From: Lunularia cruciata
Taxonomy: Eukaryota > Streptophyta > Marchantiopsida > Lunulariales > Lunulariaceae
DNA: 64,000 nt
Direction: 5' to 3'
Assembly: GCA_948567375.1 (NCBI GenBank)
Contig: OX419756.1
Location: 26,054,333-26,118,332 of the forward strand
A program made the translations under genes and the position numbers. Position 1 is the stretch's first letter, and each line of letters starts with the position of its first letter. The notes below the pieces were generated by a model. It made no database searches and was not told the origin of the DNA. It was given only the letters and a program-made list of their open reading frames with translations. Of the stretch, positions 12,367 to 24,500 are shown one piece after another.

Positions 12367-13787
12367 ACATCAGAGAAGTGAAGTCAAGGGGAAATAGAGT
12401 GCAAGAACTTTGAGTGTTGGTGGTATCTCCAAGCTCGATGGATCATTGGTACCTTGATTCAAGTTCAATTTTCCCTAGTGTGCAAAAGCTTGTTCCATTG
12501 ATGCAGATTTGGCAATAAAGTAGACGGTGTGCGGAAGTGCTGGCCAATTTTTGAGCAAAGAAGGAGCAAATTTCAAGCAATGGTTGTGATTTTGAGCTCA
12601 AGAGGTGAAGGTAGGATCAATTTGCTGCAAGTTGGGCTCAGAAAGTAAAATTGAAGGTGGAGTTGGGAAGCTATTCTTGTGAATTTGTGATTTGGAGAAA
12701 CCCATGTTTTCAATTTGGCTCAAGTGAAGAGTTAGTGGGGGATTTGGCAAACAGCCAACTTTAGGGTTTACATCAGATTTTATGTGGATTTTATGTAAGA
12801 TTTTGGCCAAATTTGGAGGAGTTTTGCTAGTTTGGAGGAGTTTCACAAGTTTGGAGAAGTTTTTGCCAATTTTGGAGGAGGTTCAAAGTGGCAAGAAGAA
12901 AGGCCTCATTTGGCTGTTCGAGGCATAGGGCTGTGGGCTATGAGAGGCTATGACGGCCTAGAAGGACCAGCTTGCTGGCGTGAGACTAGCTAGTTAAGAG
13001 TAGATCTTGGTCATTGGTTGGCAAAATCTGCCCTTCTTGCTAGATGGTGCGCAAGAGGGTTTGACCCCTAAATCTCTTCTTCCTAGACTGGTGACCTAGC
13101 CAACTAGTCCACCCTTGCTTGTTGTCCTAGTGACTGTGCCACTGTTATCTATACACATGTAGCTTTGGCTAGGAGAGGTAGTTTGATCTCATTCTTGGTG
13201 ATCTTGGTAGCTTAGGACTTAGATACTAACTTCTCTTATGTCAAATGCCAAAATGGTGGCAGAGTTAGTCCCGTGTTGTGTTATGAGATGGAGTGTTTTT
13301 GTTTAGATTTCTTATGATTGGACCCCCTCCATTCTCTATTTCCTGTTTGTACACCACCTTTGTGTGAGGTGCCCTGACTTTTGAGCCTTGGTGCTCTAGT
13401 GTGCTCTCAATAGTGAGGTTGGAGTGATGACCAATCAGACTACCTTTGTTTCTCTCCGGTGAGGCAAGAAGTGATGATCTGCAAACCGTGAGAGTGTGTG
13501 TTGTGATGGCAGGTTATAGGTTGCCCTTTCCCCTAGTGTAGTTATCTTAGTTAGAGTTACATTAGTGGGTGGTGTTCCAAGGGTGTTGGCACTTGGTGGG
13601 GTACTTACGGTTGTAACTTGCGGTTGCAGTTTGTGGTTGCGGTTGCAATTGTGGTTACTTTGTCACAACGGAGTTTGTTGGACATTCCAAAGGAGTTAGC
13701 CCTACAGTACACAGTGGGTTTACTTGGAGTGGTGCTCAGTATCAGCCTATATCTCAGGTCCCAGTGAGGTAGGAGATTGACTCTGAA
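12367..13787 (+). other. Long untranslated leader of Gypsy copy 1
   Basis: About 1.4 kb between repeat A1 and the first recognisable gag codons. It shows no conserved protein. Positions of about 12808-12885 contain four degenerate 20-24-bp units built on TTTGGAGGAGTTTTGC. The same units occur at about 41020-41120 in copy 2 on the other strand. It may hold packaging or translation signals (inference). Confidence 0.6.
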
Positions 13788-15152
13788 TTGGAGTTTGACA
13801 CAAGAGCTGATTTAGTTGAGAGTGCACTTGGTGTGTCCGCACCGTTGTTGTGGGACATGTACAAGATTTATGGGGCCTCCAAAGGCCCTAGGCATTACTC
13901 TGGTACAATGGGTACCATTGAGTTGGATGACTTCATCCAAGAGTTTGATAGTTGGTGTGATTTGCAACAGATGCGGAACCCAACTTTGTTTACACCCTTC
14001 ATGGCATGGAAGGGGTTGTTTCAGCATCTAGAGGGTCCACCAATGGATGACTACCATGAGTTCAGGAGAGCTAATTTGGAGGAGATTGAGTTATAGAGAC
14101 AATATTGGTCTCCAAACTATGTCTCTATCACTTCAGGTTCAGTGGCCAGGAGTAGATCGGCTATACCTATGAGTTCTAGCTCAAGTAATGTTGGTGGGGC
14201 TAGTGGAGGTGCACTAGCTAGAGATAGTGCTACTACGAGTGGAGGTACCACTGCAAGAGGTGGTGTGGTACTGAGGTTTAACCCCATGGTGGAGTTCTTC
14301 CAGTGTTTGAGGTAGAACTACCAAGGAGTGCGGATTGACAAGCTGAGAAGCTTGCAAGAGTTCCAATGGAAGGTTGGAGAGAGCCTACGTGAGACATACA
14401 CTCGTATGAGGCGGCTGATCAGTTTCACTCAAGGAGTTACTAAGGCTTAGGCAGTCTAATTTTGGTATGGGATATTGGACAAGGAGTTACGACGTAGAGT
14501 TTGTGATGCTACGTTGTTACATGCTACTTAGCCTACTTTGGCAGTGGTCGTTGGTTTGGCTGAGCATATTGAGCTCAACATGGTAGAGAAGAGGGTGGTG
14601 ACATCTAGATTTGGTAGGGAGACCTCATCCACAATTGTGACTTCTTCTAGAGTGTAGTAGAGTGCACCACGCCCGGTTGGTTTTTGAGGACAGGGTGGAC
14701 ATCCTAGATTCTATGGAGCAAGTGGAGGGCCTATTGTGATTAGACCCTTACCTTCATTTTTAGGTTAGCAACAGCCAGTGAGTGGTGGTATTGCTTGTTG
14801 GACTTGTGGTGGGCCTCACCATAGGAGAGAGTGTACTCAGGGCAACGGACCTAATACCTTTGGTGCATCACAGCCAGCACAGAGGCAATGTGAGCATTGC
14901 CATAGATTTGGTCACACTAGTGACCGGTGTTTTGACCTACACCCAGAGTTACGGAGTGGTAGGGATGCTATGGTAGGTAGTAGAGGAGCTCCAGTTCATG
15001 GAGGACAAGGTGGTAGAGGTGGTGGTAGAGAATCTACACCTAGTAGGGTGCAATACCTGCCCTTACTTCTGATATGGCTACTCGGATTGAGCAGTTGGAG
15101 CAGAGATTGGCTAGTTGGCTATTGCTTAGAGGAGATTAGATTTGGGTGCTAA
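13788..15152 (+). pseudogene. Gag of Gypsy copy 1 with two CCHC zinc knuckles (decayed)
   Basis: The frame at 13788-14096 carries a capsid-like segment (LDDFIQEFDSWCDLQQMRNP, then FMAWKGLFQHLEGPP), which is also present in copy 2. A stop follows, then capsid C-terminal remnants up to about 14700. At 14778-15152 two knuckles are readable: CWTCGGPHHRREC and the canonical CEHCHRFGHTSDRC (C-x2-C-x4-H-x4-C), followed by a glycine/arginine-rich tail (HGGQGGRGGGR). Gag would bind element RNA in particles. Stops such as TTAGGCAG against CCAGGCAG in copy 2 fit C-to-T decay. The true start codon is not clear. Confidence 0.8.
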
Positions 15153-15312
15153 GGCTTCCACTTCATATGTGGGTGATAGAGATGCTTTGGACTTCATGTG
15201 TAGAGCAGCACAGGTAGATGCTTTTGCAACAGTGACCAGGAGTGCAGTACGTGCTCTAGAGCTTAGAGGAGCATCAGTGGAGTTGGACCCATAGAGAAGA
15301 GAGGTTGGGAGA

Positions 15313-16440
15313 TTGGTCAAACTTCCCCAGTCTTTCATGCTATTTGAGGCATTGCAGACGACATCTATGGTTCCTAGACATCCTAGTGCAGGTGTGGTAG
15401 GTGGTGATGGAGTACATGATGGACTACTTACTAGTCAGCCACCTGCTACTGTACAGACTGAGTCTAGCATGATGTTAGGGGCAGCTCAGCTGATTATGCG
15501 GTGTCCTTTGTTTTCATCCAGTGACATGTTTACATTGAGAGTTGACCCAGCCCTAGTGTTCCGGTTGGCTGCCACTCTTTGTGAGAGTTGGGATGATGTT
15601 GGTAGTGGAGCTGACTTGGTTGAGGAGCATGGGATTTGTTCAACAACCAATGGTTTATGGCAGGCAACAGTGGCTAGATTGGAGGAGTTGCCAGCTAGAC
15701 TGGCCTTTGAGAGAGCGCGGTTCACACCTGGTGTTGTCCTATTGGATAACCAAAGGGGGATTTTTTGTTTGGTGGGACCTTCAGGGAAGGTCTATACACC
15801 ACAGAGAGTCTTGTTAGACTTTGGTGCACAACCCTTTATGTTGGGGAAGGCAGCAATGGTCGGTCTGGAGTTACGGAAGACCGATGTGGAGAGGTGTCCA
15901 TTTCAGATCCAGACATCTCTAGGTGGTGGTTTGACACAATTTATCACACATGAGGAGCTTGTTATCCAGGTTCAGCCTAGTCATCCGATTGATAGCTTGG
16001 TGGTGAGAGCTCAGGCTATTGCAACGATAGTTGAGTCATATGATGTGTTAGTTGGGAGAGTAGTGTTATACCCTATGGTTTTCAGCATTGACTATTGGGA
16101 GGAAGTAGCCTCCTATAGACCTGGTTGGCAGTCTGGTGAGGGACGGGTATGTCACCTACCAGTACGCTTTAGTAGTGGTAGTCTTGGCTCACTACTGTCC
16201 AAGACCATGGCCGCATCAGTTTTAGCTTTCAATGGTGCAGTTACTTGGTCTGGTGACTTGTTAGAGGGGAACGCCCATGCAAAGGATACCAAAAGAGATC
16301 ACTTGGATTTGGAGTATGAGTGGGATTGTTCCATCCACCTTGGATGTTCCATTCTAGAGTTCCAAGGAAGTGTTACAGCATCATGCAGATCAGTTGATGC
16401 AATAGGCTTGGAGTGGAGCCTTTGTACCATCAAGAGATGA
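15313..16440 (+). pseudogene. Protease region of Gypsy copy 1 (active-site serine lost)
   Basis: A 375-codon open stretch. The aspartic-protease signature, LLDSGAQ in copy 2, reads LLDFGAQPFMLG here (near 15820), so the invariant DSG/DTG is DFG and the enzyme should be dead. Downstream YDVLVGRVVLYPM resembles the conserved hydrophobic-G end of retropepsins. The frame leads without obvious break into the methyltransferase region, implying one PR-MTase-RT polyprotein in the ancestor. Confidence 0.78.
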
Positions 16441-16521
16441 GTGTGAAGATGAGCCTCCGGAGGCAATTGCTTTGACACCTCTAGATACCACACTCATTGC
16501 TTGGCAGTATCTAGTAGAGGG

Positions 16522-17470
16522 GATATGTCTATTGGAGTTGTTCAGTGGGATTAGCACCAGACTAGCTGCGGTGTTACAGGTGAGTATACGAGTACAGAGG
16601 TACTTGTATGTAGAGAGAGATGAGACTGCTAAGTGAGTCTCTCTACATCATGTGGCACACTTGGTCTATCGGTATCAAGAGTTATTACCAATGTCAGCAA
16701 TCAAAGGTTACCATTTCCTTACTGGGGGTGCATGACTTAGAGAGACATGGGCCTATTCACTTGGTGATTTTTAGATGGCCATGTCAGAGACAAACACATA
16801 CGGGCCGCAGTTTGGGTCGTCAAGATCCTTGTTCAGGTGTGTTTTGGGAGATGTTACGGATATTACGACATCTCTAGGTTCATCAGTCTGTTTCTCCAGC
16901 TTACCTTTTAGAGAACATGCCTTTGATGGGTGATTCTTGCACTAGAGTAGTGGCGAGTACACATCAGGTCCATTCTTGGATAGGACCTGCTATATTGTTA
17001 GATGCAGCCAGAGTGGGATCACGGGCTCATCGTCTTTGTCTTTGGTGGACAAACCTCTTACCAAGAGAGGTTTTACAATGTGCTTATGATGGGATTCAAC
17101 AACTTGACCACGTCCTTGTTGATGACATCTTGGATGTCACACGTCAGTCTCAGATGGTGGTAGTGGCTGATAGGTCACCTATGGCAATGGTGAACCTAGT
17201 GGGACAGCCTAGAGCTACATTTCCCACACTCATGAGTTTCACTGGCTCTCATGCTTTTAGAGAGGCAGGACCTGGACTTGTTTGGGACTCACAATTATAG
17301 TAGTTGGTGGAGCCCAATGCCGATGAGAGAGAGCGGGCGATGGGTTTTTGCACCGGTATTACCGTTGTTCCAGCAATGTTAGAGGCATCTAGGCATCAAG
17401 TGTTAGGTCAAGCTATGGACCTGAACTGTTTGACTTGGATTTTGAGCCTTGGCTTGGTAGAGCAGCGTAG
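16522..17470 (+). pseudogene. C5 cytosine DNA methyltransferase domain of Gypsy copy 1 (decayed)
   Basis: Motifs in order: LLELFSGIS (motif I, SAM binding, about 16530), WPCQ with the catalytic-type cysteine (motif IV, near 16780), LLENMPLMGD (motif VI, glutamate of ENV, near 16905), RLCLWWTNLLP (motif VIII-like, near 17035), then ERERAMGF and RHQVLGQAMDLN (motifs IX-X region, 17325-17425). Copy 2 has the same layout with better residues. Here a short deletion near 16705 relative to copy 2, a TGA at about 16633, TAG codons and FRWPCQRQ in place of SGWPCQG show loss of function. The domain sits between protease and RT. Confidence 0.82.
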
Positions 17471-17555
17471 GATGCGCTTGATAGGCATCACCACTCGGAC
17501 ACTTGTGCTTATCAAGATGATTCAGGCACATGCTAGGGGTGATGGACCAAGTGGA

Positions 17556-17651
17556 CATGGTATTCTTGGGACACAACCAGTAGCTACTAGGGAGAGTGAT
17601 CTACTTGGAGTCCATCCAGGTGAGCATGGGCTACTTGGATTACACCCTTGG
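17556..17651 (+). repeat. Tandem peptide repeat in the MTase-RT linker (copy 1)
   Basis: Three similar units, HGILGTQP, DLLGVHP and GLLGLHP, are spaced 11-12 residues apart, ending in the tryptophan of HPW. The same linker is in copy 2 at 36143-36238. Its function is unknown. It separates the methyltransferase from the RT. Confidence 0.7.
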
Positions 17652-17913
17652 TCCACTTGGGATGCAGCTAGAGGACGTGTAAAGCTTGCAGCCAAAGTGA
17701 AGGGAGTTTTTCATACAAAGGTTGAGACCTCTAGTGATCGGGGGCATGACACTATTGCTCCCAAGGGCCCAGTGTAGCAGCCAGTCAGCACGTCTTCCAC
17801 TCTTATAACAGTTACAAAGGATACTTGGGAGCCAAATCTTGGACCCAAGCTTGTTGGAGAGGAAAGACGGAGGGTTTGGAGGTTCTTGAGGAGTTGCACG
17901 AGTTGTTTTGCCT

Positions 17914-19260
17914 TCAGTATGAAGGATTTGGGTGCTTTGAAGGGACCTGGTATACGGATTGAGCTGACTTGCGATACACCAGTTTTTTGACGTCCTTATT
18001 GCTATAGTGACATGGAGAGGACATTGATTCAAAGCCGGAGTAGTGACCTTTTTGAGGCTGGTTTGGTGGAGATTTCACATGTAGAGTATGCATCAGCAAC
18101 ATTGATGCCAGCCAAGAAAGATATGCATGGCAAATATACAGATAGGCAGATGTGTGGAGATTACTATCCTATTAGCACATACCAAGGCTCATTGGTATGC
18201 CATGCCTACACCAGAGGAGATTTTTGATGCAATTGGGCATGCAAAGGTCTTCAATACTTTGGATCTTTGAGCGGTATATCATCAGTTGCCGATCAGGGAG
18301 GAGGATAAGTCCAAGACAACATTTTAGGCTATTGATCTTCACGGTAAAGATGTGTTATATCATTGGAGGTTCTTACCATTTGGGTTAAAGAATTCTCATG
18401 TTGAGTTCCAGAGGGTCATGGATAGGATCCTAGTTAGATTGGATTTTGCTTGGTGCTATATTGATGACATTTTGGTCTATAGCACTACTGTGGACGAGCA
18501 TGAGAGATAGTTGTTGGAGGTGTTTGAGAGGTTGAGATCTCATGGACTCAAATTACATCCTGGGAAATGTAGGTTCTTCCATGAGCAGGTTGAGTATTTG
18601 GGTCACACTGTCTAGCCCGGAGGACTTGGTGTTCAGCAGACCAAGGTAGAGGCTATTGCAACATATTCCTCGGCCTACGGATGTGAGCAGAGTGCAAGCA
18701 TTCCTTGGGTTGGTGAACTTCTATCCCCGCTATGTTAGAGGATTTAGTGTCATTGCCAAGGCCTTGAAGAAGCTGACCAAGCTTACAAAAGAGTGGTGTT
18801 GGGGAGATGAGTAGGAGAGAGCTTTTGTAGAGCTCAAGGAGAGGTTGACATTTGCTCCTATTTTGAGGAGACCGATCAAAGGATGACCATTTCAGGTTCA
18901 TACTGATTGCAATATGTTGGGGCTTGGAGCGGTGCTCACCCAGCATGATGATGAGGAGAAGGAGTTTGTGGTGGCCTATGCTAGTCGCTCCAACAATTCA
19001 GCAAAGGCAAAGTATAGTTCATATGAGGGAGAGTGCTTGGCAGCAGTTTGGGTAGTATCACATTTCCGATGTTACCTATTTGGTAACCCCTTCACTGATC
19101 ATCAGCCACTGAAGTGGTTAATGGAGTCCAACAAGATTTTAGGGAAGCTTGCATGATGGGATTTGATTTTACAAGAGTATGATTTCATGATTGTTCACAG
19201 ACCTGGAGTGGTGAATCGTGATGTAGATGGGTTGAATACAAACCCATGTCCTAGCCAGCA
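17914..19260 (+). pseudogene. Reverse transcriptase and RNase H of Gypsy copy 1 (multiple stops)
   Basis: The RT start (MERTLIQSRSSDLFEAGLVE), the MCGDYYPI box and the catalytic YIDDILVYS (about 18460) are readable across frames broken by TAG/TGA codons. RNase H follows: LGLGAVLTQHDDEEKEFVVAYASRS at 18914 on, and VHRPGVVNRDVDGLN near 19195. The architecture is Ty3/Gypsy. It is not functional. Confidence 0.85.
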
Positions 19261-19451
19261 GGATCAGACTGGCGCACGTTGGCATGGTGAGACAGATGAG
19301 GAGATGGTGCCAGGTTGGCATGCATTTGCCTTTCTATGTATATTTTCTAAGGCTTTGGTGGTATCTCTCTCAGCCCATATAGAAGGAGTTATTGAGGTCA
19401 CAAAGTGAAGATATTGGTACATTTCAATGAGACATTCATGATGATGTCTTA

Positions 19452-20660
19452 GTGATGGACTATCTTTGCACTAGTGTTGTGGGTGGCACAATTGGGGCCA
19501 AGGAGAGAGACCATGTTCTTCAGCAAGCCCAACAGTTCAGATTGGGGGGTAGACACCTTTTGCGTGTATGGGAGGATGGTAAAGTGCAAGTAGTACCACT
19601 TCCATCTCAGAGACCACAGTTGGTTTGTCATGCTCATGAGGAGCTAGGACATTTTGGAGTCAAGCGTACATATAGCTTACTCCAGAGTCATTATTGGTGG
19701 CACGGTATGCACACCAAGGTACAGCAGTTTGTTGCCAGATGTGTGGTTTGTGACCAAGTTAGAGCATCATTCAATGCTCCTACGCCACAGTTACACCCAC
19801 TACCTATCATGGGATTGGGTTACCATTGGAGTTTGGACTTTGTTGGACCTTTACCGTTGACTGTGAGACATCATCGGTATGATTTGGTGATGGTGGAGCA
19901 CTTCTCCAATTGGATTGAGTTGGTGGCACTTCCTGCCAAGTCTAGTGAAGGGATAGCTTACTTGCTCCTAGATCGAGTTCTTAGTTATTTTGGTGCACCA
20001 ACTGAGGTTTTGACTGATCAGGGTACAGAGTTCTTGGGAGAGTTTCAGGTCTTGTGTGACAATGCTTTGATTGATCATCGTACTACATCCCAAGATCACC
20101 CTGAGGCAGATGGCTTAGCAGAGAGAGTGGTTCAGACAATGAAGAGAAGATTGCAAAAGTATGGTTTGCAGAGAGGCCACTTGGGAGATTGGGATCTCCA
20201 ATTACCTTGGTTGGCCATGGGCTATCGGTTCAGCCAGCAAGCTTCCTTAGCATCCTTCTCTCCATACTTTCTACTTTATGGATGAGATCCAAATTTACCT
20301 ATAGCCATTCATCGAGATGCTACAATAGTTTTGGACTTGGATGATCCAAATGTATGAATGAGCACATGTTCTCAATGGGTAGAGATCTTTTGGAGAGTGA
20401 TGCCGATGGCCTTTGAGAACTTGGCGATTGCTCAGCATAGAGATACTTTACGCTATGCTACCATTCAAGGAGGAGGTTATAGACCCTCAATTGGTCGATT
20501 TCATTCGGGAGACTATGTATATCCACAACAGACAACAGCAACAACACTTGATGTTTCAATATGCCACACTATCTTGAGAGTGCGTGAGGTTTTGCCATCT
20601 GGAGTCCTTGTGTTAGAAGGACATGATGGAGTTGTTTGGAAGGATCATGTGCACAATTGT
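19452..20660 (+). pseudogene. DDE integrase of Gypsy copy 1
   Basis: The H2C2 zinc motif is visible (HEELGHFGVKRTYSLLQSHYWW, then CVVCD). The core has SLDFVGP, LTDQGTEFLGEF and DGLAERVVQTMKRRLQKYG for the D, D, E triad (19452-20285). A stop at about 20283 and later stops split it from its C-terminal domain (20358-20690), where LRVREVLPSGVLVLEGHDG is conserved with copy 2. The DDE type excludes a tyrosine recombinase for this family. Confidence 0.87.
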
Positions 20661-20732
20661 GCGCCATGCCACCTCCCAAACATTGATGGTACTATGGACC
20701 TAAGCTTGGCACTTTTACGTGCAAGCTTGAGG

Positions 20733-20873
20733 TGTATGTTATGTGGCTCTTTTGGTAGAGCTACTACTATGTTAGTGTGTGATAGTTGTTTGAGAGGATG
20801 ACATATGGCATGTATGACTCCTCTCCTCACGGTGGTTCCTCAGGGACAGTGGTTATGTCCTAGGTGTACTTGA
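20733..20873 (+). pseudogene. C-terminal PHD finger of Gypsy copy 1 (broken by a stop)
   Basis: CMLC, then CDSC, a histidine, HMAC and finally CPRC reproduce the C4-H-C3 pattern found intact in copy 2. The conserved tryptophan before the histidine is TGA here (TGG to TGA), so the finger is truncated. The pol frame ends at TGA 20871-20873. Confidence 0.82.
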
Positions 20874-21040
20874 CCTATAGCTAGTTCATTCTTTATATGA
20901 TATATATTGCAGACAAGCGACTAACGATGGGGCTCTATAGCACCCGGCCTCTTGATCTTTGCCCATTATAGGGTATACCATATACTTAGAGTAAATGACT
21001 ATATGGAGTTAGAGGGACCTAACCACCAGCTAGAGAAACA

Positions 21041-21130
21041 ATTGTGGCACTTTAGAGTCTATGTATGACTTGTGTGTGAGTTGTGCTTCTATAGTGTATG
21101 ATGTTTATAGCAATGTATACACACAAGATA
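21041..21130 (+). repeat. Segment B1 of Gypsy copy 1 (internal copy)
   Basis: It begins ATTGTGGCACTTTAGAGTC and is 90 bp long. It is preceded by a purine-rich AGCTAGAGAAACA that could be the polypurine tract, and is followed after two bases by repeat A2. The second copy, B2, lies at 25312-25401 and has the same length. Confidence 0.85.
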
Positions 21131-21132
21131 AC

Positions 21133-21576
21133 TGTCATGCCATTTGTAGTGTCACATCTAGATTGCTCAGACATTGGAGTTGCAATGATAGTAGTTAGAG
21201 TTATTTCAGCAGTTTCTCAGAGACTATTCCAATGGTCAGATTTGTGTTCAGGGTATTGACTTCACCGTGGGGCCCCCCGTCACTTTGCACTGTTTGCACC
21301 ATCCAATGTGCTATTAGCAGGACCGTTACAGTTTCAGACCTAACTCGAGTCTAGGGGGTATACTTTTGAAGTGCAACTCCATAGAGCTGACTTCTCTGAT
21401 GTTGAGCCTTTGAGTTCTTGGCTATGGTGGACAAAGTCCGGCAAGCATCACCTGGATTCTCTATGTTGGAGTGGGTGTGGCTTGACTATAATTAGTGCCT
21501 AGTTGTTGGCAGTTTATAGAGTGACAGATCAAGTACTGATCTGAGTTGAGTTGAGTTGAAAGTAGTAAACAATCTG
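21133..21576 (+). repeat. Segment A2 of Gypsy copy 1 (3' copy), interrupted by an insertion
   Basis: It is homologous to A1 (11917-12366) over its length. It is interrupted after CAATCTG at 21576. The missing ATT resumes at 25309-25311 beyond the nested insertion. Confidence 0.9.
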
Positions 21577-24500
21577 TGTGGTACCTACATTTTTTGTTTT
21601 TTTTCTATATGGTTAGCATTTGAAGAAGAAGTAGGTGGTTAGAACCTAAAGAGGGCTAACCTGGGAAGAAATAAGAAGAAGCGGGGGTGTGAAGTAAAAC
21701 CCAAAGTTGACCTTGGGTCAAGACGTGAAGTAAAACCTGAAGACACAAAGACAAAGAAGAAGAAGGAGAGACTTTGTATCAGGCGGCATGAGCGGATCCA
21801 AAGAATATGTAACAAACTTCTTTGGAGTCGGTGCAATCAAGAAAGTACACGGGAAGAAAGTAATGACCTCGGGATCAAGAACTTCTTGATAGTGACAAGT
21901 AACAACTTCACCAAATCAGAAACTAGAAAGGAGGAGCAACTTAAGAGTGACTGATTGGCGCAAGACTGCAAATTTACAAGTTGCACAAGGAAGAAGAGCA
22001 ATGTACAGTCGTTACTCTGTTCCTATTTAGAGTCAACCCAAATTAATGCAAATTGCAAATCCGCAGGAAGAGGAGTGGGTAAGGATTTCAAGGATGATCT
22101 TCCACAAGAAGAAGGTGAGGAAGCACACGATGACTCCGAAAATGAGTAAGTAGAGTGCGGTGAGAGGGCTTGCAATTTGTAGATTAGAAGTAATAGCATG
22201 GATCAAAGTCTTGACGAGACTTTGTATCACGTTCCTGGCCTAGAATTGGAACTTCAGTTTTCTAGGTTTCATGGTAGAAATTGCAGCAAGCAATTGCAAG
22301 GATGGTCTGAAGCATGAGGGGAAGAGAGGGAATCCCGCTTGATGGACGGAGGCGGATTGGAGAGAAGTGTTGGGAAGAGAAGTAGGAGATGTAGGAGGTA
22401 CCACCTTCTATCGAAAGTGTGATGCTTCAAAAGAGACTGCTGAAGTGAGGAATTTGTTCAATCGACCCCGCACTAAGAATGGGTATAAGGTGGACATTAT
22501 AGAGACCTTGAGCAAAGAGGGATAGTAAGCACAATGATAGCAATGTTCAAGCCAGAGCAAACCACCTATGTTACTATGCAACAGGCAGTGTTCTTTCACC
22601 AAATGTTTGCAAGAGAGGTAGTAGATTGGGCGAAATGTCTGCATCAGAGAGTGGGCCAGATGATTTCAGGATGGAGAATGGATATGCCACCACATTACTT
22701 TGTGTCATTCGCAGCGCACTTTTATTTTGGGTTGAACTTGCTGACTTCGGAAGAACAAAGTCAAATGCGTTTGCACTTTCCAGATTTATGAAAGGAAGCC
22801 GATGTAGATGAGCGATATTATATGGAGAGAGTGCAAGATGGGGATGTGTACTACAAGGAGAGTGGGAAGGAGAAGATCGTAGCAATTGACCTTCCAAGGG
22901 CAAGAAAGAGAGCCAAGCCTGAGAGTCGTGTTGCGATATTCCAACCCCAAAAAGTTCCAAAGCTTAACCCAATGGCGGTGGTAGTGAAGACAAAGGAAGC
23001 CATGCAGGAAGAAGAAGAAGAATCGGAAGGAGAAACCGGATCGAAGGAAGGAATGTTGGGAGAAGAAAAGGAGTTCATGCTATGGAGTAAAGAATTGAGT
23101 AGTGACAATGAAGGTGAAGCAGAGGTTCAACAAATGTGACAGCCAATGAAGGAGGCCGGAAAGCCAAGTCACGAAGTTCCCATGCTTGAACAAGGAAGTG
23201 AGAAGAAGAAGGGAGAGGAAGTCGTGGCACAACCCCGAACTGCCAAGGATAAGAATGCTCTCAATGTATCTGCACTGGGGCCTAGTAAAGTTACTTAGGA
23301 AGGGGGAGAAAGTTTAGAAGAAGAAACTTTGAAGGTGCAAAGATTGCGACTTTGGAGCAAGGCACAAGACGTAGAGTAGTCAAAACCCAAAGTCCGAGCC
23401 AATGATGCAAGGTGTGAAGGAGTGGACTATTTGTCCAGAGTCATATGTCCGCTGTTGATGATGTTATAGTAGAAGAAGATAGAGATGGTAAGTGCCAATC
23501 TTGAGGTGCCGGATGAATTGGCAGTAGTAAAGACCTAGAGTGCAGAAACATTGTTGCTACGGAGTAAGTTGATGAGGGTGGAGATGGAAGTCAAAGAACT
23601 TTGGGTTGAGGAGGTCCTTCGGAGTAAGCACTTTGAGGTGATGAGGGAAGAATTAGTAAAAAGTCACGAGGAAGCAAAGGAGATGACCGTGATGGTTGCA
23701 GTGTTGAAAGAAGAACTTGCAAATGCGCGTGTAGAGTTGATACACTCCAAAGCAATTATTGCGGTGATGGAGCAAGAGTTGGAGAGTCTCAAGAAGAAGG
23801 CAGCGGAGAAAGATCAAGCTTGGCAATGAGAGTTAGTGGAGCGCAGTAGAGAAAAAGATTGGTTGTGAGGATTGGTGTGAGTAGCAGAAGAGCAACTCTC
23901 TGTGAATCGGCAAGAGAAGGAGGCATTGAAGGCTGAATTTGAAGATGAACTCCAGATGTATCGCAGTGAATTGGAGGAAGAAAGGAAGAAGGAGAAGCTT
24001 ACGGTTGTAGAAGAAGCTAATGAAGTAGAAGGCGTCGTCAATGAAATCAAGGCCATGCTCAGCACAGAAATTGAATGTAAATTCAAGGAGGCGAGATTGC
24101 ATGAGCTGAAGTTATTAGTGTAGGAGACGCGCAAGAGGGAGGCAAAGGACACGGAGTTGAATAATCTCTTAATTTGTCTGTGAAATCGTGTAGATAGGAA
24201 GATGTTAGAAGTGGGAGACAATGTGTGCCTCAGACTAGATCTTGTTAGGACAAAGGTAGCTAAACTTTGTAGTGAGGTAGAAGAAGTACGAAGACCCAAA
24301 GTTGTAGTCTTTGGAGTTCAAGTGTCTTCGGAGTTGTTCTCTGAAACTTTAGAGAAGAGTGGGTCGGGAGATAAGGACATAGATAGATTACCCATGACCT
24401 CAATTGTAGATTGTAGTGAAGAAATTGTAGAAATAGAAGAGTTAGGAGTAGTTATAGAGAGATCATTGGGTTTGAAAGCCAATGACGAGGTTGACATTGG

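Noticed and set aside
12361..12385. A primer binding site after repeat A1 (ACATCAGAGAAGTG)
   Set aside because: Only a six-base resemblance to the tRNA-Met PBS, and copy 2 has TCAAAG; not enough to call.
12808..12885. CRISPR-like array
   Set aside because: Units are degenerate with no regular spacers, and the genome is eukaryotic.
19449..19637. Various long frames antisense to gag, RT and integrase regions
   Set aside because: They are mirror frames of the real coding strand and carry no domains.
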